NCBI RefSeq assembly: GCF_009858335.1
Contig: NZ_VMSE01000001.1
Location: 1,364,001-1,428,000, forward strand
DNA: 64,000 bases
Direction of reading: 5' to 3'
Source of the DNA: Methylovorus glucosotrophus
Lineage (GTDB): Bacteria > Pseudomonadota > Gammaproteobacteria > Burkholderiales > Methylophilaceae
Shown here: positions 46,518-56,464 of the stretch, in pieces
How the letters are laid out: each line of letters starts with the position of its first letter
Position numbering within the stretch: the stretch's first letter is position 1
The notes under the pieces: model-generated
What the model was told of the DNA's origin: nothing
Database searches by the model: none
The model's input: only the letters and a program-made list of their open reading frames with translations
Position numbers and translations under genes: made by a program

Positions 46518-46826
46518 TTATTTATCGAATTTATAGTAGGTCTGATTCAGGTAGCGGGCCACATGCAGCTCTTCATCCTCAAACCATTTCATGCCTAGCA
46601 TGGTGTTGCAATTGCGGATCTGCGCCAGTAAGCCACGGGAGGTTTTCACCAGGCGATGTTCACGGGTATAGATGGCAGAGCCATCGCCACCGTATTTGCT
46701 CGCATGGCACTGTATGCAGTTTTTCTCCACCATGGTTTTGCCGATGGCAGCATCGCCTTCGGCAAAAGGCTCGGCATGCGCGTTCATTGTCAGGCTGAGG
46801 AGCAAAAGCAGGAACGATGTGCGCAT
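46518..46826 (-). CDS. Small periplasmic c-type cytochrome
   Basis: A 102-residue protein with a signal peptide (SFLLLLLSLTMNAHA) and one haem-binding motif CIQCH near residue 37; methionines in NTMLGMKWF could give the distal ligand. It should be a soluble one-haem electron carrier in the periplasm. It lies between rsgA and an M48 protease gene and is probably transcribed with them; its partners are unknown. Confidence 0.85.
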   Translation of the reverse strand: MRTSFLLLLLSLTMNAHAEPFAEGDAAIGKTMVEKNCIQCHASKYGGDGSAIYTREHRLVKTSRGLLAQIRNCNTMLGMKWFEDEELHVARYLNQTYYKFDK

Positions 46827-46842
46827 GACGAGCTCTCCGATC

Positions 46843-48087
46843 TTATTTCACCGCCAGCTTGGCAATACGGATGCTGGCCGGTGGGTGTGAGTCATAAAAC
46901 GCCGAGTGCAAAGGATCAGGCGTCAGGGTAGAAGCGTTGTCTCGATACAGCTTGACCAGGGCTTCGATCAGGTGGCGTGCATCGGCATGCTTGGCTGCAT
47001 AATCATCCGCTTCAAACTCATTTTTACGTGAGTAGCTGGCCATCAGCGGCCGCAGCAGGAACAGGAACACCGGGCTTACCAGCAGGAACAGTAGCAAGGC
47101 CATGTAATCGCTGGTCTCGCTTACGCCCAGGCCGGTATAGAACCATGCCTGTTGCTTGAGCCATCCCAGCAGGGCGAGGCCGACAAAGGTCACGAAGAAC
47201 ATGAGCGCAATACGCTTGATCACATGATGATGCTTGAAGTGGCCAAGCTCGTGCGCCAGCACGGCTTCGATCTCGTCTTCATCCAGCCGGTCGAGCAGGG
47301 TGTCAAAAAACACCACGCGCTTGCTGGAGCCAAAGCCGGTGAAATAGGCATTGCCATGGCTGCTGCGTGTAGAGCCATCCATCACGAACAGGCCTTGCGA
47401 CTTGAAGCCACATTTGGTCAGCAGGGTTTCAATGCGTGACTTCAGTGAAGCATCAGCCAGGGGTGTGAACTTGTTAAACAAGGGCGCGATAAAGGTTGGG
47501 TATACCGCCAGCATCACCAGATTGAAGACACTCCAGACGATCCACAGGTAAAGCCACCAGTAATCCCCAGCACCCTGCATCAGCCAGAGGGCGGCAAACA
47601 GCAACGGGGCACCGAGCAGCAAGCCCACGAACGCATGCTTGACCATGTCGGTAAAAAACATGGCAGGGGTCATTTTGTTGAAGCCAAAGCGCTGATCGAC
47701 GACAAAAGCCTTGTAATAATCAAATGGCAACTCTACCAGGCTGCTGACGATCATGGCAGACAAAATGACAGCAGCGCCGCGTAGAATTTCATGATTGGCC
47801 AAGGCATCGCGCCACAGGCTGTCTATCAGTTCCAGGCCACCACCCAAGGTTAACGCAGCGAGCAAGATGGCCTGTGCCACGCTTTCGCTCAGCATCAGCC
47901 GGGTTTTGGCCGCGGAGTAGTCGGCGGCCTTCTGGTGCGCTTCAATACTGATGGTTTGGCTGAAGGCTGCAGGCACGGCAATGCGATGCGCCACGATGTG
48001 ACGTATATGCCGTCGACCCAGCCAGAGCTTGATGGCAGTGGTCAGAATCAACAGGGCGGTGAAGAGGAGAGTAAGTGTCGAGGCCAT
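46843..48087 (-). CDS. M48-family membrane metallopeptidase (Ste24-like)
   Basis: A 414-residue inner-membrane protease with an N-terminal Ste24/CAAX-type membrane domain. The zinc motif is VLAHELGHFKHHH near residue 278, and the third ligand is in RKNEFEADDYAAKH. Substrates in bacteria are not known; a role in membrane protein quality control is inferred. It is divergent from orn with a 108-bp gap. Confidence 0.88.
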   Translation of the reverse strand: MASTLTLLFTALLILTTAIKLWLGRRHIRHIVAHRIAVPAAFSQTISIEAHQKAADYSAAKTRLMLSESVAQAILLAALTLGGGLELIDSLWRDALANHEILRGAAVILSAMIVSSLVELPFDYYKAFVVDQRFGFNKMTPAMFFTDMVKHAFVGLLLGAPLLFAALWLMQGAGDYWWLYLWIVWSVFNLVMLAVYPTFIAPLFNKFTPLADASLKSRIETLLTKCGFKSQGLFVMDGSTRSSHGNAYFTGFGSSKRVVFFDTLLDRLDEDEIEAVLAHELGHFKHHHVIKRIALMFFVTFVGLALLGWLKQQAWFYTGLGVSETSDYMALLLFLLVSPVFLFLLRPLMASYSRKNEFEADDYAAKHADARHLIEALVKLYRDNASTLTPDPLHSAFYDSHPPASIRIAKLAVK

Positions 48088-48195
48088 AATGTCGGGGTTT
48101 TTCAGTTAAACTTATAAGGTACTGCCGTATGAAGCATCGTTACGGCGAAGGTTCACCAAAGCGCGCTGCATTAGCCTATTTTAATGGAAATCATT

Positions 48196-48744
48196 ATGTC
48201 ACAAGATCAAAATAACCTCATCTGGCTGGATATGGAAATGAGCGGCCTGCTGCCGGATAGCGACCGCATTCTCGAGCTGGCGGCCGTCGTTACCGACGCC
48301 GATTTGAATATACTCGGGGAATCGCCCGTGCTGGTCGTGCACCAGTCCGATGCCGTGCTGGATGGCATGGACGCCTGGAACAAGGGCACGCACGGAAAAT
48401 CGGGTCTGATTGACAAGGTCAAGGCATCGACGCTGGATGAAGTGTCTGCTTCCCAACAGATGATTGAGTTTTTGAAACAGTTTGTGCCTGCAGGAAAGTC
48501 GCCTATGTGTGGCAACTCCATCTGTCAGGATAGACGATTCATGGCGCGTTATATGCCGGAGCTGGAATCCTATTTTCACTACCGCAATCTGGATGTGAGC
48601 GTGTTCAAGGAATTGGCACGTCGCTGGAAACCCAGTATTCACGGCGGTTTCAAGAAGGCCAGCAAGCACGAGGCGCTGGCGGATATCTATGAATCGATTG
48701 AAGAGTTGAAATACTACCGCGAGCATTTCCTCAAGCTGGATTGA
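48196..48744 (+). CDS. orn: Oligoribonuclease
   Basis: A 182-residue DEDDh exoribonuclease with WLDMEMSGL (Exo I), [14 protein letters not shown] (Exo II) and [14 protein letters not shown] (Exo III). It degrades two- to five-nucleotide RNAs, including the pGpG left from cyclic di-GMP breakdown. ATG 48196 follows a short GGAA box and gives the usual length; an ATG 12 bp upstream is possible. A terminator follows. Confidence 0.94.
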   Translation: MSQDQNNLIWLDMEMSGLLPDSDRILELAAVVTDADLNILGESPVLVVHQSDAVLDGMDAWNKGTHGKSGLIDKVKASTLDEVSASQQMIEFLKQFVPAGKSPMCGNSICQDRRFMARYMPELESYFHYRNLDVSVFKELARRWKPSIHGGFKKASKHEALADIYESIEELKYYREHFLKLD

Positions 48745-48772
48745 TCGTTATCAAGCTTAACAGCAAAAAAAT

Positions 48773-48796
48773 AGGGTGCCCGGAGGCACCCTTTAA
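48773..48796 (+). terminator. Terminator after orn
   Basis: AGGGTGCC (48773-48780) pairs with GGCACCCT (48785-48792) around a CGGA loop; the T tail is short (TTTAAG). Confidence 0.7.
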
Positions 48797-48930
48797 GTGA
48801 GGAGAAGTCAAGCTTTGGAAGAAGCTCACTCAACACCAAGCATGTTGCATGCCATCGGTGGTTAACATTTGAGTGGGCTTTTGAAACTGAAGCTCAGCTG
48901 TACTATAAGTAATTAATATGACATCCAAAT

Positions 48931-48966
48931 GAAAAAGCCTGATGCAGTTGATCAGGCTTTTTCATT
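48931..48966. terminator. Bidirectional terminator between orn and glgA
   Basis: GAAAAAGCCTGAT (48931-48943) is the exact complement of ATCAGGCTTTTTC (48951-48963) around a 7-base loop. It serves glgA on the minus strand and backs up orn. The 130 bp before it hold no visible gene. Confidence 0.85.
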
Positions 48967-48988
48967 TTAAGGTATTAGGTCAGCAGTG

Positions 48989-50470
48989 TTATCTAATGCT
49001 CTGATAGACATTAATATATTCTTTCGCGCTTTGCTTCCAGCCTAGCTCCCTGCGCATGCCGTTCTGTTGAATTTTCTGCCAGGTGGCCTGGTCATGAAAG
49101 TAGTTGATCGAGCGTCGCAGCGTGTTGTAAAGCTCCGTGGTGTCGGCAGCATCCATCACAAAGCCGGTCGCGGTTTGCGCTTGCAGGCTCGCTGGGGCGG
49201 TATCGATGATGGAGTCGGCCAGGCCACCGGTACGATTGACCACTGGCGGGGTGCCATAGCGCATGCCATACATCTGATTCAGGCCACATGGCTCAAAGCG
49301 CGATGGCATGACGAAAATATCCGCGCCTGCCATGATCTGGTGCGACAGGGCTTCGTTATACCCAATGCTCACGCTGACCGAGCCTGGGTGACGCTGCGCA
49401 AGCGCACGAAAACCTTGCTCCAGTGCAGCCTCTCCGCCGCCCAGCAGCACCAGCTGGCATTGCTGCTCCGTAATCAGCGCATCCGCAATCGGGAGCAGCA
49501 TGTCCAGCCCTTTTTGATGGGTGAGGCGGCTGACCACCCCAAGCAATGGTCGCTGGGCTGCTGGTTGCAGGCCTTGCTGCTGTTGCAACGCCAGCTTGAC
49601 CGCCTGTTTCTTTGGCAGCGTGTTTTCATTATAGGCTTGGGCCAGATGGACGTCGGCAGCCGGGTTCCATTCGTCGACATCAATGCCATTCAGTATTCCG
49701 CGTATTTCGCTGCCACGCTCTGCCAGCAAGCCCTGCATGCCGAAGCCGAATTCCGGCGTCTGGATTTCCCGGGCGTAAGTCGGGCTCACTGTCACCAGCG
49801 CATCGGCGTAGAACACACCCGCTTTGAGGAAAGACATCTGCCCGTAATATTCCAGCCCCTGCATCTGATAACTGTCCGCTGGCAAGCCTAGTCGTGCTAC
49901 CCATTCCTGACCAAAGCAGCCTTGAAAGGCCAGATTGTGGATGCCGAATACGCAGCGTGCCCGGCGCACATCGGGCTGGTAACGGATATGAAATTGCATG
50001 TAAGCGGGAGTTAAGCCGGTTTGCCAGTCGTTGCATTGCACGATGTCGGGAATCCAGTCTTGCAGGGGGCTGTCGCTACAGCCGAGCCGCGCTGCGATCA
50101 TGGACAGTACGCCGAAACGCACCGGATTATCTTCCCAGTCGCGTCCTGTGGTATCCAGATAGGGGTTGCCTGCGCGTTGATACAAGCTGGGACAGTCAAT
50201 GGCGAGCACCTCAACGCCGGTGTCGGGCATTTTCCCCAGCACCAGGCTGGCACGGCCGACGTATGGCAGGTCTTGCAGTTCCAGTACTTTCGCCTGGTCC
50301 TGCAGTTTTTTCATGACCGACGGGTAGCCAGGAATCAGTAACCGGACATCTTCGCCCTGGTCCCGCAATGCCGCAGGGAGAGAGCCGCTGACATCGGCCA
50401 GACCACCAGTTTTGATGAGGGGATGAGCTTCTGAGCTAACAAAAAGAATACGCAATCGAGCGACTTTCAT
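48989..50470 (-). CDS. glgA: Glycogen synthase (ADP-glucose type)
   Basis: A 493-residue GT5 enzyme: the N-terminal KTGGLADVSGSLP binds ADP-glucose, and the C-terminal RFEPCGLNQMYGMRYGTPPVV holds the catalytic glutamate. It extends alpha-1,4-glucan chains. I chose ATG 50470, which starts MKVARLRILFVSSEAHP; a longer frame from 50512 adds 14 unlikely residues. No other glg genes are in the window. Confidence 0.93.
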   Translation of the reverse strand: MKVARLRILFVSSEAHPLIKTGGLADVSGSLPAALRDQGEDVRLLIPGYPSVMKKLQDQAKVLELQDLPYVGRASLVLGKMPDTGVEVLAIDCPSLYQRAGNPYLDTTGRDWEDNPVRFGVLSMIAARLGCSDSPLQDWIPDIVQCNDWQTGLTPAYMQFHIRYQPDVRRARCVFGIHNLAFQGCFGQEWVARLGLPADSYQMQGLEYYGQMSFLKAGVFYADALVTVSPTYAREIQTPEFGFGMQGLLAERGSEIRGILNGIDVDEWNPAADVHLAQAYNENTLPKKQAVKLALQQQQGLQPAAQRPLLGVVSRLTHQKGLDMLLPIADALITEQQCQLVLLGGGEAALEQGFRALAQRHPGSVSVSIGYNEALSHQIMAGADIFVMPSRFEPCGLNQMYGMRYGTPPVVNRTGGLADSIIDTAPASLQAQTATGFVMDAADTTELYNTLRRSINYFHDQATWQKIQQNGMRRELGWKQSAKEYINVYQSIR

Positions 50471-50611
50471 TGTAATCAATACAGGGATGCCAACAGCCGT
50501 TTTCCTGACCAACCGGGGAGTGGCAAATCATCATACTGACCCGTCCGCCATAGGGCAAGCTGGGCAGCAATGGCCAAAAAAACGCACCGATCATGGCCGT
50601 TTTGCACTCGT

Positions 50612-51868
50612 TTAGAGCATGAAGAAGCACACAATCGCCACCAGGGTAGGGGGCAAGGCGCCGAGTAATAATTGCCCTGCGCCTATTGAGGCATCCTGAA
50701 AGCCATTTTTCAGCAAGGCGACGCCCGCCGGGTTGGGGGCATTGGCAATCACGGTGAGCCCGCCACCCGCAACAGCCCCGGCGACCAGCATGTATTTTGA
50801 TTCGTCTGAAATGCCCATGATCAGAGATCCCAGATAAGTGAGGGCGGCGTTATCGGTGACGGCCGTCAATGCTACGGCGCCAAAGAACAGCGCGACAGGC
50901 TCAAGGCTTGCCACGATAGGTTGCAACCACCATTGCTGCATGCCGCCCAGCACGACCAGGCCCGCCAGGAAAAAGCCGACCAGCAGGCCTTCTTTCAGGA
51001 TCAACGGGTTTTGATAGCGTTCATAGGCCTGGGTAAAGCCCAGGAACAGCAGGAACAGGCCCATGAAAATGACCGGGTGATGTGCGAACATGACCACGCC
51101 CGCCAGAAACAGGAAGTGGATGCCCGATACCAGCAATGGCGTTTTCTGGCCTGGGCTGGTTTTTCCGGCAGGTGCCTGGCGGAGGTGCTTGCGCAGCATG
51201 ATGGTGATGATGGTGGCATTGAATAGCACGGCTATGGCTGCTTTCCACCCAAAATGGGCCAGCATGAAAGCGCTATCCCACTGCCAGGTGGCGGCGACCA
51301 TCAGCACCGGCGGGGCAGCAAACGATGTCAGCGTGCCGCCAATCGAGATATTCACGAACAGCACACCCAGGGCGGCATATTTCAACCACTCGGGGATGCC
51401 ATGGCGAAACACCTGCGGTGCCAGCATCAGTGCTGCCAGTGTCATGGCGGCAGGCTCGGTGATGAATGAACCCACCAGCGGCACAACGGCCAGGCAAAGC
51501 CAGGCCTGGGCCACGGCAGTATTGATGGGCAATAGCCGCGCGATCACGGCAATGATTTGCTGTACGGCTTGCAAGATAGGTTTGGATGCCGCCACCACCA
51601 TGACGACAAAAACAAACAGTGGCTCGGTGTAATGCCGGGATTCGGCGTACTCAATGGCTTGCTCGCCGCCTGTCATCACTGCCATCAATCCAATCAATAT
51701 AAAAGCCCAGAAACCGAAGACGACCTCTACTTCGCCCAATAAATGCAGTAACCCGGCATGTCGCGGGTTGCGATGGGCCAGACTCTCAAAGAATTTGGCG
51801 CTAAAGGTGTGAAGCAGGGCAATGCCAAAAATGATGGCGGCGGTGATTTGAATAGAAGTCGGGCTCAA
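50612..51868 (-). CDS. Putative Na+/H+ antiporter-like integral membrane protein
   Basis: A protein of about 418 residues with roughly ten transmembrane helices and the conserved GSFITEPAAMTLAALMLAP near residue 150. It resembles the family annotated as putative Na+/H+ antiporters, but transport has not been shown for most members. TTG 51868 is preferred because GGAG lies about 10 bp upstream and the membrane domain starts there; the longer frame from 51925 is unlikely. It is divergent from ppc. Confidence 0.8.
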   Translation of the reverse strand: MSPTSIQITAAIIFGIALLHTFSAKFFESLAHRNPRHAGLLHLLGEVEVVFGFWAFILIGLMAVMTGGEQAIEYAESRHYTEPLFVFVVMVVAASKPILQAVQQIIAVIARLLPINTAVAQAWLCLAVVPLVGSFITEPAAMTLAALMLAPQVFRHGIPEWLKYAALGVLFVNISIGGTLTSFAAPPVLMVAATWQWDSAFMLAHFGWKAAIAVLFNATIITIMLRKHLRQAPAGKTSPGQKTPLLVSGIHFLFLAGVVMFAHHPVIFMGLFLLFLGFTQAYERYQNPLILKEGLLVGFFLAGLVVLGGMQQWWLQPIVASLEPVALFFGAVALTAVTDNAALTYLGSLIMGISDESKYMLVAGAVAGGGLTVIANAPNPAGVALLKNGFQDASIGAGQLLLGALPPTLVAIVCFFML

Positions 51869-52031
51869 ACGGGGATCTCCGTTACAGGTGGGCGTGGTTT
51901 TATTATAGAGGGAATTCTGTTGCAATTAGACGAGACTGCTCGCGCTGGCTGATTTGGATCGTTTATTGCTTCATCAGGGTAAGCTACAAAAAGGCATGAA
52001 TAAAGTGTTGATGGTTATTGGGGAGCATGGA

Positions 52032-54812
52032 ATGACAAGCCGGATTTATAGCCATAACGAAAAGCTGTTGCGCGAAAACATACGCTACCTCGGCCGAGTG
52101 CTGGGTGAGGTGATTAAGAGCAAAGAGGGCGAAGAGACGTTCGACCGCATTGAGGCAATACGAACAGCGGCGGTCAACTTTCATCGGCATGGCAATACCA
52201 AGGCAGCCAAGAGCCTGGAAAAGCTGCTCAAAACACTGACAGTAGAGCAGGCGATACCCGTCATACGGGCTTTCAGTTACTTCAAGCATCTGGTCAATAT
52301 CGCCGAAGATCTGCATGCGCATCAGCAAAGTCGTCTGGTGGAAGATCAGGCCGTGCCCGGCATGCTGACGCATTCACTACAGAAGTTGGCGGCCAGTGAT
52401 CTGGACGCTGCAGAAATTGGCGACTTTTTTGCCAATGCACTGATTTCGCCTGTGTTAACCGCACACCCAACTGAGGTGCAGCGCAAAAGCATCCTCGATA
52501 CCGAGCGGGCGCTTTCCCTGTTGCTGGTTGAAAAGAGCAATGTGGTGTCCATCCGCGAAGCCGAGCGCAACGAGCGCATGATCGTGGGCGCGATTACGAC
52601 CTTGTGGCAGACCCGTATCCTGCGCTTCAGCAAGCTCACGGTGGCCAATGAAATCGAAAATGCGCTGAGCTATTACCGCATGACCTTCCTGCAGGTGATT
52701 CCCGAGCTGATGCAGGATTTTGAAAACGACCTGCGCCATGTGTTTGCCGATAAGCTGAGTCCGGAATACAAGCTGCCATCGTTTTTGCAGATGGGCAGCT
52801 GGATAGGCGGCGATCGCGATGGCAATCCCTTCGTCAATGGCGCTACGCTGGAGCAGGCCATTATTCAGCAGTCGGCTACGGCATTTGCCTATTATCTGGA
52901 ACAGGTGGAGGCCTTGCGCTCGGAGCTTTCACTGTCCACGCGCCTGGTGGGTGTGACGCCGGCGCTGGGCAAATTGGCGGAGGCATCCGGAGAGCAATCC
53001 CTGCACAGGCAGGATGAAACCTATCGACTGGCGCTCAATGGCATACACGCCCGCCTGGCCCAAACGGCCAAGCTGCTGGTGAACGAGCGTGGCGATGTGC
53101 GGCGCGAGATCAGCGCCATCCCATATACCAGTGCCGAGGCTCTGTTGGCCGATATGAATGTGATTGCAGAGTCGCTGCAAAGCCAGCAGGGCGAGGCGCT
53201 GATCTACCCACGGCTAGGCAAGCTGATCAAGGCCATTGAGACTTTCGGGTTTCATCTGGCTACAGTGGATTTGCGGCAAAGCTCTGATGTACATGAGTTG
53301 GTGATCAAGGAGCTTTTTCTCAAGGCTGGGCAGGACTTCAACTACGCCACGCTGGATGAGGATGAAAAAGTGGAAGTGCTGCTGGAAGAGCTCAAGCAGC
53401 CACGCTTGCTGTTTTCGCCGTTTCAGCAGTATTCGGAGCTGGTGCAGTCTGAAATGGAGGTGCTGCAAAAAGCCCGCGGCATACGCGCTGGATACGGCAA
53501 GCGCGCCATACGCCAGTACATCATTTCCCATACCGAGACCTTGTCTGACCTGCTCGAAGTAGCTCTGCTGCAGAAAGAAACCGGCATGTTGCGCGGGGTA
53601 TGGGGCTCGGCCAAGGTACAGATGGACCTAAATATCGTCCCGCTGTTTGAAACCATTGCCGACTTGCGGCATGCGCCCATGATCATGGGGCAATGGCTGA
53701 GCCTGCTGGGTATCCGCCATCTGCTGCGGTATCAGGGCAATGAGCAGGAAATCATGCTGGGCTATTCGGACAGTAATAAGGACGGGGGCTTCATTACCTC
53801 CAACTGGGAGCTGTACAAGGCCGAAATTTCGCTGGTGGAGTTATTCCGCCAGGCCAATATCCGCCTGCGGCTATTCCACGGTCGTGGCGGCACGGTGGGG
53901 CGTGGCGGCGGCCCGACCTATCAGGCCATCATGGCGCAGCCACAAGGCACGGTCGATGGTCAGATACGCCTGACCGAGCAGGGCGAAATCATCGCCAACA
54001 AATACTCCGAGCCCCGGGTCGGCCGCCAGCATCTGGAAACGCTGGTGGCGGCCACTATTGATGGTTCGCTGTTTCCACCTGACCCTTTGCTGGCAAAAAA
54101 GCGGCGCTCCTTCGAGATCATCATGGAGGAGTTGTCAGCCACGGCCATGACCGCATACCGTACCCTGGTGTATGAAACAGCCGGGTTTGCCGAGTATTTC
54201 TTTAATGCCACGCCTATCTCGGAAATCGCCGAACTGAATATCGGCAGCCGTCCTGCCTCGCGCAAGGCTACCCAGCGCATTGAAGATCTGCGCGCCATCC
54301 CCTGGGGATTTTCCTGGGGGCAATGCCGTTTGCTGCTGCCAGGCTGGTTTGGCGTAGGCAGCGCCATTCATGAGTATTTGTTCATTGAAGATAAATTGCA
54401 GCCGACACGTCTCAAAACACTGCATGACATGCTGGAACAATGGCCACTGTTCCGCAGCCTGATTTCCAATGTGGACATGGTACTGGCCAAGACCGATCTT
54501 GCCGTGGCGCAGCGTTACTCCATGCTGGTGCCGGACAAGAAGCTGCGTGAAGGCATTTTTGCCGCCATTGAGCATGAATATCAGCTGACGACAGAAGCGC
54601 TTAATCTGCTGCTGAACAGCACGGAGCGCCTGAGCAGCAATCCGGCGCTGGCCAATTCCATTCAGAATCGCCTGCCGTACCTGGATCCGCTCAATCACCT
54701 GCAGGTTGAGCTGATCCGGCAGTACCGCCAGGGCGCGACCAATGATCGGGTCAAGCTGGCGATACATCTCACTATCAATGGCATTGCCGCCGGGCTGCGC
54801 AATACCGGATAA
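52032..54812 (+). CDS. ppc: Phosphoenolpyruvate carboxylase
   Basis: A 926-residue enzyme with the catalytic histidine in LTAHPTEVQRKS, the motif GYSDSNKDGGF, and FHGRGGTVGRGGGP near residue 615. The C-terminus ends in GLRNTG. It adds bicarbonate to PEP to give oxaloacetate, the main anaplerotic step. ATG 52032 follows GGGGAG at good spacing; the longer frame from 51954 starts with TTG. It probably stands alone. Confidence 0.95.
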   Translation: MTSRIYSHNEKLLRENIRYLGRVLGEVIKSKEGEETFDRIEAIRTAAVNFHRHGNTKAAKSLEKLLKTLTVEQAIPVIRAFSYFKHLVNIAEDLHAHQQSRLVEDQAVPGMLTHSLQKLAASDLDAAEIGDFFANALISPVLTAHPTEVQRKSILDTERALSLLLVEKSNVVSIREAERNERMIVGAITTLWQTRILRFSKLTVANEIENALSYYRMTFLQVIPELMQDFENDLRHVFADKLSPEYKLPSFLQMGSWIGGDRDGNPFVNGATLEQAIIQQSATAFAYYLEQVEALRSELSLSTRLVGVTPALGKLAEASGEQSLHRQDETYRLALNGIHARLAQTAKLLVNERGDVRREISAIPYTSAEALLADMNVIAESLQSQQGEALIYPRLGKLIKAIETFGFHLATVDLRQSSDVHELVIKELFLKAGQDFNYATLDEDEKVEVLLEELKQPRLLFSPFQQYSELVQSEMEVLQKARGIRAGYGKRAIRQYIISHTETLSDLLEVALLQKETGMLRGVWGSAKVQMDLNIVPLFETIADLRHAPMIMGQWLSLLGIRHLLRYQGNEQEIMLGYSDSNKDGGFITSNWELYKAEISLVELFRQANIRLRLFHGRGGTVGRGGGPTYQAIMAQPQGTVDGQIRLTEQGEIIANKYSEPRVGRQHLETLVAATIDGSLFPPDPLLAKKRRSFEIIMEELSATAMTAYRTLVYETAGFAEYFFNATPISEIAELNIGSRPASRKATQRIEDLRAIPWGFSWGQCRLLLPGWFGVGSAIHEYLFIEDKLQPTRLKTLHDMLEQWPLFRSLISNVDMVLAKTDLAVAQRYSMLVPDKKLREGIFAAIEHEYQLTTEALNLLLNSTERLSSNPALANSIQNRLPYLDPLNHLQVELIRQYRQGATNDRVKLAIHLTINGIAAGLRNTG

Positions 54813-54856
54813 TGCCGTGGTGATACCTCACTCCGAGTAATAAAGCCGCAAAAACA

Positions 54857-54885
54857 TTGTCTTGGGGATGGATACCCGCTATAAT
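54857..54885 (+). promoter_or_regulatory. Promoter of the rpsF-priB-rpsR-rplI operon
   Basis: TTGTCT (54857-54862), a 17-bp spacer and a perfect TATAAT (54880-54885) form a strong sigma-70 promoter. The -10 lies in the loop of a CCCGC/GCGGG inverted repeat (54875-54891). Transcription should start near 54892, 60 bp before rpsF. Confidence 0.8.
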
Positions 54886-54903
54886 CGCGGGCTTTCCACC
54901 TTG

Positions 54904-54928
54904 CCTTACCGTTGTCGCAAACGGGAGG
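54904..54928 (+). promoter_or_regulatory. Candidate S6:S18 autoregulatory hairpin in the rpsF leader
   Basis: CCGTT (54909-54913) pairs with AACGG (54920-54924) around GTCGCA, and CCT/AGG extend the stem across a small internal loop. The rpsF leaders of many bacteria carry a hairpin with CCG residues that the S6:S18 pair binds. The match here is by eye and partial. Confidence 0.35.
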
Positions 54929-54951
54929 CTGCTAACCCAAAAGGAGTGTTT

Positions 54952-55329
54952 ATGCGACATTATGAAGTAGTGTTCATCGTCCATCCGGACCAGAGCGAAC
55001 AAGTGCCAGCCATGATCGAGCGTTACCGTACCCTGGTAACTTCCAACGGCGGCGCTATCCACCGTCTGGAAGACTGGGGCCGTCGTCAACTGGCTTACCC
55101 TATCCAGAAAATTCACAAGGCACACTACGTGCTGATGAATATCGAATGCAATCAAACCGTGCTGGAAGAGCTTGAGCATGCATTCAAGTTCAATGACGCC
55201 GTTCTGCGTCATCTGACCATTGCGACCAAAGAAGCTGTTGTTGCTCCATCCCCCATGATGAAGGAAGAAAAATCCAAGTCATTGCTGGGCAAGGATGAAG
55301 CCGCTCCTGCTGAGGAAGCTGCTGCTTAA
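54952..55329 (+). CDS. rpsF: 30S ribosomal protein S6
   Basis: A 125-residue S6 that starts [20 protein letters not shown] and has an acidic, alanine-rich tail. It binds S18 in the platform of the small subunit. ATG 54952 follows AAGGAG; a longer in-frame ORF from 54862 contains the promoter and is not real. priB starts right after its stop. Confidence 0.97.
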   Translation: MRHYEVVFIVHPDQSEQVPAMIERYRTLVTSNGGAIHRLEDWGRRQLAYPIQKIHKAHYVLMNIECNQTVLEELEHAFKFNDAVLRHLTIATKEAVVAPSPMMKEEKSKSLLGKDEAAPAEEAAA

Positions 55330-55641
55330 TTGAGTTCTACCACGCTGGAGGCTAATCAGTTAGTCATCGCGGGCGAAGTGGTGCAGATTGCAGAACTTCG
55401 TTACACGCCAGCAGGAATACCGTTGTTGAGTTTTACCCTGCAGCATATCTCGGAAAAAACCGAGGCAGGCATGCAGCGCAGAGTCGAGTGTGCAGTGCCG
55501 GTAATTGCGATGGGCTCCATCGCAGAGCAGCACAAGCACCTCAAGGAAGGAACCAGGGCCCGTGCGGCCGGATTCCTCGCCAAGCGCAGCATGAAAAGCA
55601 CGCAACTGGTATTGCACATTACTACATTAGAGATAATCTGA
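55330..55641 (+). CDS. priB: Primosomal replication protein N
   Basis: A 103-residue OB-fold single-strand DNA-binding protein ([21 protein letters not shown]). It helps reload the replicative helicase at stalled forks with PriA. It begins with TTG directly after the rpsF stop, in the rpsF-priB-rpsR-rplI order common in proteobacteria. Confidence 0.92.
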   Translation: MSSTTLEANQLVIAGEVVQIAELRYTPAGIPLLSFTLQHISEKTEAGMQRRVECAVPVIAMGSIAEQHKHLKEGTRARAAGFLAKRSMKSTQLVLHITTLEII

Positions 55642-55660
55642 ATTTAGAAAGAGGTTCATC

Positions 55661-55888
55661 ATGGCACGTGATATGTTCAAACGCCGCCGCTACTGCCGTT
55701 TCTCGGCAGAGGGCATTAAAGAAGTAGACTACAAGGATGTAGATCTGCTGAAAGATTTCATCAACGAAAACGGCAAGATCATCCCTGCACGCATTACCGG
55801 CACCAAGGCCCGTTATCAGCGTCAGCTGACCACCGCCGTCAAGCGCGCCCGTTTCCTGGCGCTGCTGCCATACACCGATAAGCACTAA
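55661..55888 (+). CDS. rpsR: 30S ribosomal protein S18
   Basis: A 75-residue S18 with [13 protein letters not shown] at the N-terminus and the basic [17 protein letters not shown] block. It binds S6 and 16S rRNA. A GAGG box precedes the ATG, and rplI follows after 11 bp. Confidence 0.97.
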   Translation: MARDMFKRRRYCRFSAEGIKEVDYKDVDLLKDFINENGKIIPARITGTKARYQRQLTTAVKRARFLALLPYTDKH

Positions 55889-55899
55889 GGGGATACGTC

Positions 55900-56349
55900 A
55901 TGCAAGTTATTCTGTTGGAAAAAGTCGTTAACCTGGGTAACCTCGGTGACATCGTTAAGGTAAAAGACGGTTACGGCCGTAACTTCCTGATTCCTCAAGG
56001 CAAGGCAAAGCGCGCTACTGAAGCCAACAAGGCTGAATTCGCTGCTCGCCGCGCTGAACTGGAAAAGCAACAGGCTGAACTGCTGGTTGCTGCTCAGAAA
56101 CGTGCTGAAGCACTGGTTGAGTACGTATTGGCTGTGAGCCAGAAGGCTGGCGTTGATGGCCGTCTGTTTGGTTCCGTTACCAATGGCGACATCGCTGAAG
56201 CGCTGACTGCCAAGGGTGTGCAAGTGGCCAAGGCTGAAGTACGTATGCCTAACGGTCCTCTGAAGACCATCGGTGATCACTCTGTCAGCATCGCGCTGCA
56301 CCACGATGTGGTTGTTGAAATCACCGTGTCAGTGACTGGCGAAGCTTAA
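55900..56349 (+). CDS. rplI: 50S ribosomal protein L9
   Basis: A 149-residue L9: the N-terminal domain [17 protein letters not shown] and [13 protein letters not shown], a long central helix and a C-terminal domain. It sits near the L1 stalk of the large subunit. Alanine codons are mostly GCT, as expected for abundant proteins. A terminator follows. Confidence 0.97.
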   Translation: MQVILLEKVVNLGNLGDIVKVKDGYGRNFLIPQGKAKRATEANKAEFAARRAELEKQQAELLVAAQKRAEALVEYVLAVSQKAGVDGRLFGSVTNGDIAEALTAKGVQVAKAEVRMPNGPLKTIGDHSVSIALHHDVVVEITVSVTGEA

Positions 56350-56371
56350 TTTCTCGTCATCGCACTGAATG

Positions 56372-56401
56372 AAAAAGGCTGCCTGCGGGCGGCCTTTTTT
56401 T
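56372..56401 (+). terminator. Terminator after rplI
   Basis: AAAAAGGCTGCC and GGCGGCCTTTTT pair around a TGCG loop with one T-G wobble, ending in a run of seven T. Confidence 0.88.
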
Positions 56402-56464
56402 ATGGCTGATCAAAATGATTGGGGTAAACTTGCCCGCTTAGCGTCTTTAATCATGAGTGTCTGA

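Noticed and set aside
56350..56464. Methionine-related riboswitch before metC
   Set aside because: Apart from the rplI terminator I see no multi-stem structure or conserved SAM-riboswitch core.
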